From an uncultured bacterium (GTDB lineage: Bacteria; Planctomycetota; GCA-002687715), in the NCBI GenBank assembly GCA_902826835.1, contig CADEGH010000006.1:41711-105710 (forward strand): a stretch of DNA of 64,000 nt, in the 5' to 3' direction. Below the pieces are notes generated by a model. The model did not search any database and was not told the DNA's origin. It saw nothing but the letters and a program-made list of their open reading frames with translations. This document shows positions 28,489-36,188 of this stretch, piece after piece. The first letter of the stretch is position 1. Each line of letters starts with the position of its first letter. The position numbers and the translations under genes are program-made.

Positions 28489-29505
28489 ATGTGGGAAACC
28501 CTGATTGGAATGGTGCTCGGAGCGGGATCGGCGACAGCGCTGCCCCCAGGTCAGCCGCCTCTACCCTGCCATCCCGGATGTCAAGTGGTGGTGGAACGGG
28601 TCTCCGAGTGGGTACCGCCTCGCCATGAAACGATCGAAAAGCAGGTCTGGGTTCCCGCCCAGTACGTGACCCGCCGCGTCAGCGAGTGGGTCCCGGCTCG
28701 CTACGAAACCGTCACCGAACAAGTGTGGGTGCCGGCTCGCTACGAGCGCTTCGAACATCGCGAGTGGGTCCCACCGCAGTACACCACCGTGTGCAAAAAG
28801 ATCTGGGTCCCGGCGCGCTACGAAACCGTGTGCGACCGGGAGTGGGTCCCGCCGCGCTTCGAAGTGCGCACGGAACGTGTGTGGGTCCCGGCGCAGTACC
28901 GGACCGAGACCGTGCAGGTTCCCGTGCCGCCCGAGTTCTACGAAGAGTTGGTCACCGAATGGGTGCCGGCTCAGTTCAAGAAGATCAAAAAGAAGCTGAT
29001 CGAAAACGGTCAGATCAAAGTCATCGAAGTCGATGAGCAGGTGCCGGGCACCGGCCAAAACGTGACCCGCAAGGTGCGCAAGCAGAAGCCAGGGACCGGC
29101 GGCACCCGTACCGAGACCAGGCAGGTGCAAGTGCCGGGGACTGGCTGCTACGTACCGCGGGAGCACAAGGTCCAAGTACCGGGAACGGGAGTGTGGCGGG
29201 AAGTGTCGAGGCAAGTCCTCGTCCCCGGCACCGGCTGCTACGTGGATCAACACGTGCAGGAGCTCGTCCCCGGGACCGGCGACTACATCACCCGCGTCGA
29301 GGAGCGTTTGGTCCCCGGAACAAACTGCCACGTTCCCACGCCGAAGCAGGTGCTCGTGCCGGGCACCGGCTGCAATGTGGAGCGCGAGGTGCAGGACCTC
29401 GTACCCGGAACCAACTGCAACAGCACGGTGCGCGAGCAGGTGCTGGTGCCCAACACCGGCACCTACGTCTTCCGCGACGTGTATCGCCAGCGCTGCCTGC
29501 GGTAG
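28489..29505 (+). CDS. Two-block repeat protein: ten WVP 13-mers and ten VPGTG 15-mers
   Basis: 338 residues. ATG 28489 is chosen over ATG 28471 because AAGGAG (28477-28482) stands 6 bases before it. After a weak hydrophobic N-terminus (MWETLIGMVLGAGSATA), residues 41-170 are ten 13-residue repeats of WVPARYETVxEQV type, and 185-334 are ten 15-residue repeats of VPGTGCYVxREVxxL type, both in perfect register. A Lys-rich hinge (KKIKKKLIENG) joins them. Cysteines recur at fixed repeat positions. Regular short repeats with Val/Tyr/Trp alternating with charged residues suggest a beta-solenoid or fibre; VPGTG equals the elastin VPGXG pentapeptide. Function unknown; probably a surface or structural protein. 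Confidence 0.8.
   Translation: MWETLIGMVLGAGSATALPPGQPPLPCHPGCQVVVERVSEWVPPRHETIEKQVWVPAQYVTRRVSEWVPARYETVTEQVWVPARYERFEHREWVPPQYTTVCKKIWVPARYETVCDREWVPPRFEVRTERVWVPAQYRTETVQVPVPPEFYEELVTEWVPAQFKKIKKKLIENGQIKVIEVDEQVPGTGQNVTRKVRKQKPGTGGTRTETRQVQVPGTGCYVPREHKVQVPGTGVWREVSRQVLVPGTGCYVDQHVQELVPGTGDYITRVEERLVPGTNCHVPTPKQVLVPGTGCNVEREVQDLVPGTNCNSTVREQVLVPNTGTYVFRDVYRQRCLR
28609..28998 (+). repeat. Ten tandem 39-base units (13-residue WVP repeat)
   Basis: The key Trp falls at residues 41, 54, 67, 80, 93, 106, 119, 132 and 158, with Pro at 145, so ten units keep exact 13-residue spacing. In the first eight, the residue before Trp alternates Glu and Val/Ile, giving a 26-residue (78-base) super-repeat that implies duplication of a unit pair. 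Confidence 0.9.
29041..29490 (+). repeat. Ten tandem 45-base units (15-residue VPGTG repeat)
   Basis: The Pro of V-P-G-T-G/N falls at 186, 201, 216, 231, 246, 261, 276, 291, 306 and 321: ten units with no insertion or deletion. Five of them carry Cys directly after the fifth motif position. Confidence 0.9.
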
Positions 29506-29511
29506 ACCGAC

Positions 29512-30756
29512 TCAGGGGCGCGACGACGGCAAGATTCCGCGCGCTCGCAGGCTCGAGTGCGAGAAGAGCATGAAGCCCGCCGCGCCCCGGCTCTGAGACA
29601 GGCCCATGCGGGTGCGCGTTTCTTCCGCGTCGATCTGATACGCCCCTATCCCGGCCCAGATGGGGCCCTTCGCGGTGAGTTCTCGCTCCAAGAGCCGGGT
29701 CCACTCCCCCGCCTCCTTCGCGTAGTTCATCGGGCAAGCGAAGTTCAAGACCCCGTCTTCGAGCCACCGAGTCCAGTCCTGGGCCACTTTCACCTTGGCG
29801 GAATCGGGGTCGGGAAACACCGCGGCCGACATCGCACAGGTCGACCTCGCCGCGCGGACGGCGCGGCTGACCTCCCGGACCATCGCGGTGACCGAGGCCA
29901 GTCGAAATTCCTGCCATCTCGCCGGGAACTTGCGCGCAAGCCAGGTTGGATCGTTGGCCTTCGCACGGGCCTCTTTCATTTCGGCGGCCGTGAGTTTGGG
30001 CTCCAAGAACCGTCGGAACTCGGCCAGACCCGCGCGGCTGAAACCCCAGTTGCTGCCGGGGTAGCGGATGTAGTCGAGGTGAATGCCGTCGATGGCGTAG
30101 CGGGTAGCCAGGTCCGCCGCGATGCTCGCGACGTGGGCGCGATAAGCGGGGTTCGCCGGATCACCGTAGATGCCCTCCACTTCGTTCGGGCGCTCCTTTG
30201 CGTACTGGAGCAGGCCGGACAAAAATCGGGGATCCGAAGGTTCGAGCGCGAGCAAAGCCTGCGCCTTCGGTTCCGGCACCATCAGCCATTCCGGGTGAAC
30301 CCGTGCGAGGTGCGTGGGGGCCAGGGTGGAACCGTCGGAGCTGCCCACCAGGTTCGCGTTCACCCACGCGTGGATGAAGAGCCCTTCGGCAAGTGCGCGA
30401 TCGACGATTTCGTAGAGCGGATCAGCGTGGTCGAGACCCGTCGGCTGCGGTTCCACGCCCCCCTCGAACCAAGCATCGCCGCGCCCTCGCACCTGCACGA
30501 CCAGGGTATTGAGCTTAGCCTCCAGGGCGTCCGCGACGATGCGATCGTGGCGGGAAAGCTTGGCGAGATCCGTGCGCACGACCCAGGCTCCGCGCACGAA
30601 TTCGGGCCGAGTCCGGACCGGCCGCGGACGCGGCGTTTTTGGGGACGGTTCCTGGGCGGTCGTCTCCGTCGACGCCGGGCTTCCCGGCGCGGAACAGGCC
30701 GATAGCCCCCAGACCAAGCCCAATCCGAGCAAGCAGATTCGGAACGGTGAAAGCAC
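29512..30756 (-). CDS. Lipoprotein with a family 10-like glycosidase (GHL10) domain
   Basis: 414 residues from GTG, preceded by GGAG at 7 bases. A lipobox LSAC puts the lipidated cysteine at 21. After a Pro/Thr linker, the GHL10/DUF187 TIM-barrel core starts near GAWVVRTDLAKLS; strands carry NTLVVQVRGRGDAWF, FIHAWVNANLV, YAIDGIHLDYIRYPG (the typical HLDYIRYP block) and LNFACPMNYAK. Family members act on or bind cell-surface polysaccharides; substrate specificity cannot be read. Stop codons of this gene and the repeat gene are only 6 bases apart, tail to tail. Confidence 0.82.
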   Translation of the reverse strand: MLSPFRICLLGLGLVWGLSACSAPGSPASTETTAQEPSPKTPRPRPVRTRPEFVRGAWVVRTDLAKLSRHDRIVADALEAKLNTLVVQVRGRGDAWFEGGVEPQPTGLDHADPLYEIVDRALAEGLFIHAWVNANLVGSSDGSTLAPTHLARVHPEWLMVPEPKAQALLALEPSDPRFLSGLLQYAKERPNEVEGIYGDPANPAYRAHVASIAADLATRYAIDGIHLDYIRYPGSNWGFSRAGLAEFRRFLEPKLTAAEMKEARAKANDPTWLARKFPARWQEFRLASVTAMVREVSRAVRAARSTCAMSAAVFPDPDSAKVKVAQDWTRWLEDGVLNFACPMNYAKEAGEWTRLLERELTAKGPIWAGIGAYQIDAEETRTRMGLSQSRGAAGFMLFSHSSLRARGILPSSRP

Positions 30757-30807
30757 CGTGGATCTCCAGAATTTTGTCGCCGGGACGATTTGGGTGGGAT
30801 CTCCGCC

Positions 30808-30813
30808 TATGAT
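30808..30813 (+). promoter_or_regulatory. Candidate -10 element for the M28 gene
   Basis: TATGAT, 36 bases before the ATG of the M28 peptidase, giving a leader of about 29 bases with a GGAGA ribosome site. No -35 at normal spacing. Confidence 0.35.
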
Positions 30814-30848
30814 GGCGCACGAACGCATCGCCCGCGGAGACTCTCCCC

Positions 30849-32129
30849 ATGTGGTCCAGACTTGGCGCCGCCCTTCTATCCGCCCTGCCGCTTTTTGCCC
30901 AGGGAACAAGCACCTCCGAGACCCCCGCCAAGTCTGCACCTGACATCGCGGCGCTGGACGACGGGGAAAAACAAATCGATGTCACGACCCTGACCGAGCG
31001 GGTGACTTGGCTCGCCGCCGACGAGCGCAAGGGGCGCATGACCGGCTCGGAGGAAGCGGACGCCACCGCCACCTACATTTCGGAGCACTTTCAAAAGTGT
31101 GGGCTCAAGCCGTCGGGAACCGGGAGCGGATGGCTGCACAAGTTTCCCGTCCCCGGGCGTGTCGGCACCAACGTCTGTGGGCTTCTGCCTGGCACCGATC
31201 CGGCGCTCAAAGCGCAGATCATGGTGATCGGCGCGCACTACGATCACGTCGGGATCGGGGCCTTCGGTTCGCGGACGCCCGCGCGTAAGGGTGAGATCCA
31301 CAATGGCGCGGACGACAACGCCTCCGGAACCGGCGGAATGCTCGAACTGGTCGAGGCCTTCACCAAGGCTCCGCCCAAGCGCTCGATTCTGTTCCTCGCG
31401 TTTTCCGGCGAGGAGATGGGGCTGATCGGGTCCCGGGAGTGGGTCAAGAAACCGACGGTCCCGCTCGAGCGGGTAGTGGCGATGATGAACCTCGACATGA
31501 TCGGCCGCAGTCGCGACCGCTACGTGTTCGTAGGTGGTCTCAACACGGCCGAGACCTGGCTCGATCGCTTCCGGGAGGTCGCGAAGCCCTTCGAAATGGA
31601 CTTGGAACTGAACGGCGGCGGCCGCGGCCCCTCCGACCACGCGAGTTTCTACGACGCGGGCATTCCCGCGCTCTTTTTCTTCACCGCCGAACACGGTGAG
31701 TATCACACGCCGGATGACGACACGGAGCGTCTGAACCTCGCGGGGGAAACGGAGATTCTGCGGGTCGCGTACCGCATGGCGAAGTCGATCGCCAATGGTC
31801 CGAAACCGAAGTTCAAGAAGGACGATCGCGACGCGATGCCGGATTCCAGTGAGCGGCGCGTCGACCAAGGGCAATTCCTGCTCGGGATCCGCGTCGAGCC
31901 CAATTCACAGGGCACGGGAGTGGTGGCGAGTCAAGTCGGCAAGGGCAAAGCCGGCTACAAAGCTGGGCTGCTCGAAAAAGACGTGATCACGAAAATCGAC
32001 GCCACGTCGGTGGGCTCGCCGCGCGCATTCCAGTTGGCGCTCGCGGTCGTGCGCCCCGGCTCGAACATCGTCATCGAGATCCAGCGCGGGGGAAAGACCC
32101 TCAAGCTCAAGGCGACGACCAGGGACTGA
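30849..32129 (+). CDS. Exported M28 aminopeptidase with PDZ domain
   Basis: 426 residues; signal peptide MWSRLGAALLSALPLFA-Q. The M28 di-zinc ligands are all present: AHYDHVG, NGADDNASGTGG, SGEEMGLIGS (catalytic Glu plus ligand), NLDMIGRS and EYHTPDDD. The last 90 residues form a PDZ domain (GVVASQVGKGKAGYKAGLLEKDVITKI written in parts: SQVGKGKAGYKAGL, EKDVITKIDA). It should act as a periplasmic or secreted aminopeptidase, with PDZ for substrate or partner binding. Start supported by GGAGA upstream. Confidence 0.9.
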   Translation: MWSRLGAALLSALPLFAQGTSTSETPAKSAPDIAALDDGEKQIDVTTLTERVTWLAADERKGRMTGSEEADATATYISEHFQKCGLKPSGTGSGWLHKFPVPGRVGTNVCGLLPGTDPALKAQIMVIGAHYDHVGIGAFGSRTPARKGEIHNGADDNASGTGGMLELVEAFTKAPPKRSILFLAFSGEEMGLIGSREWVKKPTVPLERVVAMMNLDMIGRSRDRYVFVGGLNTAETWLDRFREVAKPFEMDLELNGGGRGPSDHASFYDAGIPALFFFTAEHGEYHTPDDDTERLNLAGETEILRVAYRMAKSIANGPKPKFKKDDRDAMPDSSERRVDQGQFLLGIRVEPNSQGTGVVASQVGKGKAGYKAGLLEKDVITKIDATSVGSPRAFQLALAVVRPGSNIVIEIQRGGKTLKLKATTRD

Positions 32130-32257
32130 TCGTCGGGCGCAAGGGTGCCGGAAGTCGAAGGCTCGCGGTCGGCGTCAGTTGCAACGAGCCCGCTTCAGTC
32201 GACGTCAGAGCTAAGCGGTCCGAACGGGCGAACACATGCCGCACGCGAACTCGGCAG

Positions 32258-32273
32258 GCGGCGAAGTCGCCGC
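32258..32273. terminator. GC-rich hairpin between convergent genes
   Basis: GCGGCG-AAGT-CGCCGC, a perfect 6-base-pair stem with a tetraloop in the 161-base gap between M28 and the DUF4920 gene. No T-run follows on either strand, so it may slow or protect transcripts rather than terminate alone. Nothing else is seen in this gap. Confidence 0.3.
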
Positions 32274-32290
32274 GCGTTCCATGACAAAAC

Positions 32291-32974
32291 TCAGCCCGAC
32301 TTCTTCTCTTCGGACTTGGTTTCCTTGCCTTCGCAGCCGGTGCAACCGCCGTCTTTCTTAGGGGCTTCGCCTTCGGTCTTCCCGGAGCAGGGGCAGGCGC
32401 CCCCTTCTTTCTTCTCGGTGTCGCCGCAGCAGCCTTCCTTCTTCTCGGGCAGGGCCGGCAACACTCCGATTTGCACCGCGTCGGCGGTGAAGCCGACGAC
32501 CGTGATGTCGCCCACGATCTTCGCGATCTCTTCCTTGCTCTTCCCGGCGTCTTCGGCGTAGTGACGACGCTCGGCCTCGGTTTCGGTCTTGACCGTGAAG
32601 GTGCCCTCGGCGGCCACGTCACGACCGGCCACATCCATCGGCACGAAGAACTTGTAGTCGGTGAAGCGGACGCGGATCTCGTCCTGGCCGTCCTTCACGA
32701 CCATCCAGCAACCCTTCTTCATGCAGACGCCGTCGACCTTGCCGCGAAGCTGGAGTTGTTTGCCGTTCCAGGCCTTCGCGTCTTTGTGGAGGGCGGCGAG
32801 GGTCACGGCTTCCTTGCCTGCAAGGGGCGCGCCGTACACTTCGGATTCCGCCGTCATGGTGATCGGCTTGGCGAGGCCCATGTTGCGGGCCTTGGCTTCC
32901 ACGACTACGGGCTTGACCGGGTCCTGGGCGAGGACTGCGAGGCTGACAAAAGCGAGAGCAGCGAGAGTGCGCAT
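32291..32974 (-). CDS. Exported DUF4920 protein with a cysteine-rich tail
   Basis: 227 residues; ATG with AAGGAG at 7 bases; signal peptide MRTLAALAFVSLAVLA-Q. Residues about 40-135 form an OB-fold-like DUF4920 domain (QLRGKVDGVCMKKGCWMVV, RVRFTDYKFFVP, GRDVAAEGTF), in which the VCMKKGCWM cysteine pair is typical. The last 47 residues hold seven Cys among Lys, Glu and Gly in the order CC, CPC, C, CTGC, looking like a metal-binding or thiol-rich tail. Function of DUF4920 is not established; related proteins occur with cytochrome and copper systems. Confidence 0.75.
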   Translation of the reverse strand: MRTLAALAFVSLAVLAQDPVKPVVVEAKARNMGLAKPITMTAESEVYGAPLAGKEAVTLAALHKDAKAWNGKQLQLRGKVDGVCMKKGCWMVVKDGQDEIRVRFTDYKFFVPMDVAGRDVAAEGTFTVKTETEAERRHYAEDAGKSKEEIAKIVGDITVVGFTADAVQIGVLPALPEKKEGCCGDTEKKEGGACPCSGKTEGEAPKKDGGCTGCEGKETKSEEKKSG

Positions 32975-33009
32975 GAATGAGCTCCTTCGGAACGGTGTCC
33001 GTGAGTGCG

Positions 33010-33038
33010 ATCTTAGGGGGTGCATCCCCCCTCCCCAA
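33010..33038 (-). promoter_or_regulatory. Promoter of the DUF4920 gene
   Basis: Minus strand: TTGGGG (33038-33033), 17 bases, TAAGAT (33015-33010), giving a leader of about 29 bases. It overlaps the first codons of rsmG on the other strand. Confidence 0.5.
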
Positions 33039-33733
33039 CCACAACCCCTACCACGCCGGAGGAGATTCCCGCCCTGGCGAGGATTCTGCAGGAATCGGCC
33101 CGGGCGATTCCCTGGGTGCTCCCGGAGGCGCTGGCAGTTCGGCTAGTGCGGCATGCGGCCTCGATTCTAGCGGCCAGTCGCCAAGTCAACGTCGTCGGGG
33201 TGAAGAACCTTCCCGACGCGATTTTGAGACTCGTTTGCGACAGCTTGATCGCCGCGCCACGTTTGTCGGCCCTGCCCGGGGGATCACTCGTCGTGGACTT
33301 GGGGACCGGGGGCGGGTTTCCCGGAGTTCCTTTGGCCATTGTTTGCCCGGGTTGCGACTTTCTCCTCGTTGAGAGCCGCCAAAAGAAACTGGGCGTCGCC
33401 TTGCAGGCGGCGGCGGAACACGCGGTAGAAAACGTGCGGGGCCGGGCGGGTCGGTTGGCGGAGTTGGCGCGCCCCGGTGCTCCCCTCTTCCGGCGCGCCG
33501 ATGCTGTGGTCACCCGCGCAGTGGCGGCTCTGCCCGAGCTGTTCGCCGAATGCCACCAATCTCTGCGCCCAGGCGGAATGTTGTGGGTTTGGAAGGGTGA
33601 TCCGCTTCCTGACGACGAACGAGGCAGTTGGCCGAAGGCCGCCCAGCGCTTCGGGCTTCGTCTCGAGGTGGAACAGCCTTATCACGTCTATCGGGCTTCC
33701 TGCCTATGGGGGTTCAGTCGCCATGAGTCATGA
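33020..33733 (+). CDS. rsmG: 16S rRNA (guanine527-N7)-methyltransferase
   Basis: 237 residues from a GTG start (start uncertain; the first 15 residues are Pro/Thr-rich). SAM-binding motif I is VDLGTGGGFPGVPLAI (near 90-105), with FLLVESRQKKLGVALQ next and VVTRAVAALPELF downstream, the standard RsmG/GidB blocks. The enzyme methylates G527 of 16S rRNA in the small subunit. It overlaps the mazG-like gene by 11 bases, so both are one transcript. Confidence 0.9.
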   Translation: MHPPSPTTTPTTPEEIPALARILQESARAIPWVLPEALAVRLVRHAASILAASRQVNVVGVKNLPDAILRLVCDSLIAAPRLSALPGGSLVVDLGTGGGFPGVPLAIVCPGCDFLLVESRQKKLGVALQAAAEHAVENVRGRAGRLAELARPGAPLFRRADAVVTRAVAALPELFAECHQSLRPGGMLWVWKGDPLPDDERGSWPKAAQRFGLRLEVEQPYHVYRASCLWGFSRHES

Positions 33734-34112
33734 CATCGATTCGCTCCGCCTGCGGGCGGCCGCGGTGCTGCGCGGCCTCACCCACCCTCCTCTGGGCATG
33801 GCGGCGGCCTTGGCCGAAGAGTGTGGTGAGGTTTCGAAGCTCCTGCTCGATCGATACGCCTATGGGAAGACGCTGCCCTCGGCCAAGCTCGGCGACGAAC
33901 TGGCGGATGTGTTCCTCTGCCTCTGTGAGATCGCGACGATTCACGGAATCGAACTCGGCGAGGCGGTCGATCAGAAGCTCACCAAGATTGCGCGCCTCGC
34001 GCCCGAATGGCGATCGGAACTCGGCGACTTTTTGGAGCGGGCGGGCGGAGGAAACCTCTCCCCGGTCCCCCGAGGCTCAGACGATTCCGCCGGACCGGCC
34101 TGTCCGGGCTGA
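33723..34112 (+). CDS. MazG-like nucleotide pyrophosphohydrolase
   Basis: 129 residues starting MSHDIDSLRLR. The all-alpha NTP pyrophosphatase metal site is visible as LAEECGEVSKLL (E-x-x-E) and GDELADVFLCL (D-E-x-x-D), the MazG-like pattern. Such enzymes hydrolyse (d)NTPs to monophosphates and clear non-canonical nucleotides. The last 25 residues are low complexity. It sits directly behind rsmG with overlapping codons. Confidence 0.83.
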   Translation: MSHDIDSLRLRAAAVLRGLTHPPLGMAAALAEECGEVSKLLLDRYAYGKTLPSAKLGDELADVFLCLCEIATIHGIELGEAVDQKLTKIARLAPEWRSELGDFLERAGGGNLSPVPRGSDDSAGPACPG

Positions 34113-34137
34113 GGAAGTTTGCGTAGCTCGGTCACTC

Positions 34138-34152
34138 TCCACGCGGCGTGGA
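34138..34152. terminator. Hairpin between mazG-like and DUF423 genes
   Basis: TCCACG-CGG-CGTGGA, a 6-base-pair stem with a 3-base loop, in the 49-base gap between convergent genes. No T-run on either side. Confidence 0.3.
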
Positions 34153-34161
34153 ATCCAAACT

Positions 34162-34530
34162 TCAGGCCCGCAGGCCAGCCTTGATGAGCAGGCCCCACCC
34201 GATCAGGAACAAGAGGCCGCCGATCGGGGTGATCGCACCCAGTCCTTTGATTCCCGTCAGGGCGAGTGCATAGAGGCTGCCGGAAAAAATCACCGTGCCG
34301 AGCGCAAATCCGGCCGCGGCCGCCCCGAGGCCGGGCCGAGTCGGTTCGGCCCGCAGCCAAACGGCACAAGCCACGACCGCGAGTGCGTGGACCAGGTGGT
34401 AGAGAGTCGCCGTCGAAAACGCGGCCGCGGTGTCCAACGCGGCCAGGCGAGCCTTCCAGGCATGCGCGCCAAACGCTCCGATGGAGACGCCCAGGAACCC
34501 CAACGCACCCCCAACCACCATCCAATTCAT
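34162..34530 (-). CDS. DUF423 small membrane protein
   Basis: 122 residues starting MNWMVVGG; GGGAG lies 9 bases before this ATG, while it touches the ATG three codons upstream. Four hydrophobic helices. The family signature is present: GALGFLGVSIGAFGAHAWK, then AAFSTATLYHLVHALAV and FSGSLYALALTGIKGLGAITPIGG (read in parts). DUF423 proteins are widespread inner-membrane proteins without known function. Confidence 0.9.
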   Translation of the reverse strand: MNWMVVGGALGFLGVSIGAFGAHAWKARLAALDTAAAFSTATLYHLVHALAVVACAVWLRAEPTRPGLGAAAAGFALGTVIFSGSLYALALTGIKGLGAITPIGGLLFLIGWGLLIKAGLRA

Positions 34531-34658
34531 CACCGGCATCTCCCAAAAGAAGGTTGGACGATAGCCGAGGCCGGAGGGATAGGCCGATCCTCCGCCGCGA
34601 GGCCGCAACTCGTTGGGAATTGGCCGCGACACTTGGCGAGTCCCGACACTCGGGCACC

Positions 34659-36170
34659 ATGGGGGCCATGGGTGTTCTGCATCGCTTCACTCACGGCAAC
34701 TCCGGACTCGTGGTCACCGTGTTCGCGACTGAGAAGGAGGTGGCGTCCGCCGCGGTCGTTCGCCTTCGCAGCGTGGTGCTCGACTGCCCCGAGGCTCACC
34801 TCGGGTTGGCGACGGGAGCCACCTTTGCGCCGGTGTTCTCCGAGATGGCGTCAGTCACGCCTCCCCTCGATTTGTCCGCCGCCACCTTCTGGCATCTGGA
34901 CGAGTATCTCGAGGCCGGAGGCCACGCCGAGGGTTCGATGTTTCGCGAGCTTCGCGAACGACTCTTGGACAAACTCCCGGTGGCGCCGCGCCGGTTCGTC
35001 GCCATGCGCGAGTTCTTGGCTGAGGCCGACCCTGCGGCAGCTTGCGAGAAGGCCCTTCAGAGTGCACCTCCCCTTTCGCTGCAATTCTTGGGACTGGGCC
35101 AAAACGGCCACCTGGCCTTCAACGAACCCGGCACTCCGTTTTCGTCGGCCACCCATCTCGCGAGGCTCACCGAATCGACTCGAACCGCCAACGCGAGCCG
35201 CTTCCCGAGCGGTGCCACTCCCGACCGCGCGCTGACGATGGGGCCCCGCACCATTCTGCGCGCGCAGCGGTTGATTCTGCTCGCGACGGGGGCCAAGAAA
35301 CATGCCGCGTTGCGCCAACTCCTGCTCGGGCCCATCGATGAGTCGTGTCCGGCCACGCTGATTCGATTGCATCCCCGAGCCGAGGTCTTCGTGGACGCGG
35401 CGGCGTTCGCCGGGCTGCCATCGACCGGGTGGCCGAAGCCGAGTCTTCCCCTGGAGATCTTCGACGAACGGACCCTGAGACCGCCCGGACCCGTCGTGGT
35501 GATTTCTCCACATCCCGACGACGCCTCCATCTCCTGCGGCGGATTGCTCGCGAGCCTGCCGAAGTCGGCCCCAAAACACATCATCACCATGACGACCGGC
35601 GCGCGGGCGCTCGTTCCGGGGACGAGCGATGCCCACCTTGTGGCGGCCCTCCGCGAGGATGAGGTGCGACGAGAAGCGGAACACCTGGGCGCCGGCACTT
35701 CGTTCCTGAGAGGGCGGTTCTACGAATCGGCCGCCTTCGAGTCAGCGGATGCCATCGCGCTCGCCCGTCTCCTCGAATCGCTGCAGCCGGGCTGGATCCT
35801 CGCGCCCTCGCTGGATGACCCCCATCCGACCCATCGCTTGTCGCGCCAAATCCTGGACGATGCCCTCGGCCGATGGTCGAATCGCCGCCCGGGATCGCTC
35901 GTGGTGTGGACCTTCGAAGGCCCCTGGTTCCAGCACCCGCGGGATCGCATCAACGCGCTGGTGGTGTATTCCGCCGCGGCAGAAGCGGTCAAGCTCCGGG
36001 CGGTGCGGGAGCATGTGAGCCAGTTGGCGCGGGTTCCCTTCGACGAAGGGGCCGCCGCCTTGGCACGCCTGCGCGGCATTGCGTTCTCGGAGAGCCACTT
36101 CGGGGGCAAAGAACCCGGTCTCATGCAGGGAGTCCCCCTGGTCGAGGCTTACGTCCGGGAAGTCGTCTGA
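34659..36170 (+). CDS. Glucosamine-6-phosphate deaminase fused to a PIG-L deacetylase
   Basis: 503 residues from ATG 34659 (ATG 34668 also possible). N-terminal half is NagB-like: TGATFAPVFSEM, the HLDEYL base region near 78, and LGLGQNGHLAFNEPG near 145. A short linker leads to a PIG-L/LmbE domain with the zinc motif SPHPDD near 284 and DDPHPTHR near 388. NagB turns glucosamine 6-phosphate into fructose 6-phosphate and ammonia; PIG-L enzymes remove N-acetyl groups from GlcNAc-type sugars. The fusion could deacetylate and deaminate in one protein. Comparable NagB-PIG-L fusions occur in Bacteroidota. No signal peptide, so cytoplasmic. Confidence 0.85.
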   Translation: MGAMGVLHRFTHGNSGLVVTVFATEKEVASAAVVRLRSVVLDCPEAHLGLATGATFAPVFSEMASVTPPLDLSAATFWHLDEYLEAGGHAEGSMFRELRERLLDKLPVAPRRFVAMREFLAEADPAAACEKALQSAPPLSLQFLGLGQNGHLAFNEPGTPFSSATHLARLTESTRTANASRFPSGATPDRALTMGPRTILRAQRLILLATGAKKHAALRQLLLGPIDESCPATLIRLHPRAEVFVDAAAFAGLPSTGWPKPSLPLEIFDERTLRPPGPVVVISPHPDDASISCGGLLASLPKSAPKHIITMTTGARALVPGTSDAHLVAALREDEVRREAEHLGAGTSFLRGRFYESAAFESADAIALARLLESLQPGWILAPSLDDPHPTHRLSRQILDDALGRWSNRRPGSLVVWTFEGPWFQHPRDRINALVVYSAAAEAVKLRAVREHVSQLARVPFDEGAAALARLRGIAFSESHFGGKEPGLMQGVPLVEAYVREVV

Positions 36171-36188
36171 GCGCCGCGCGACCTTCGG

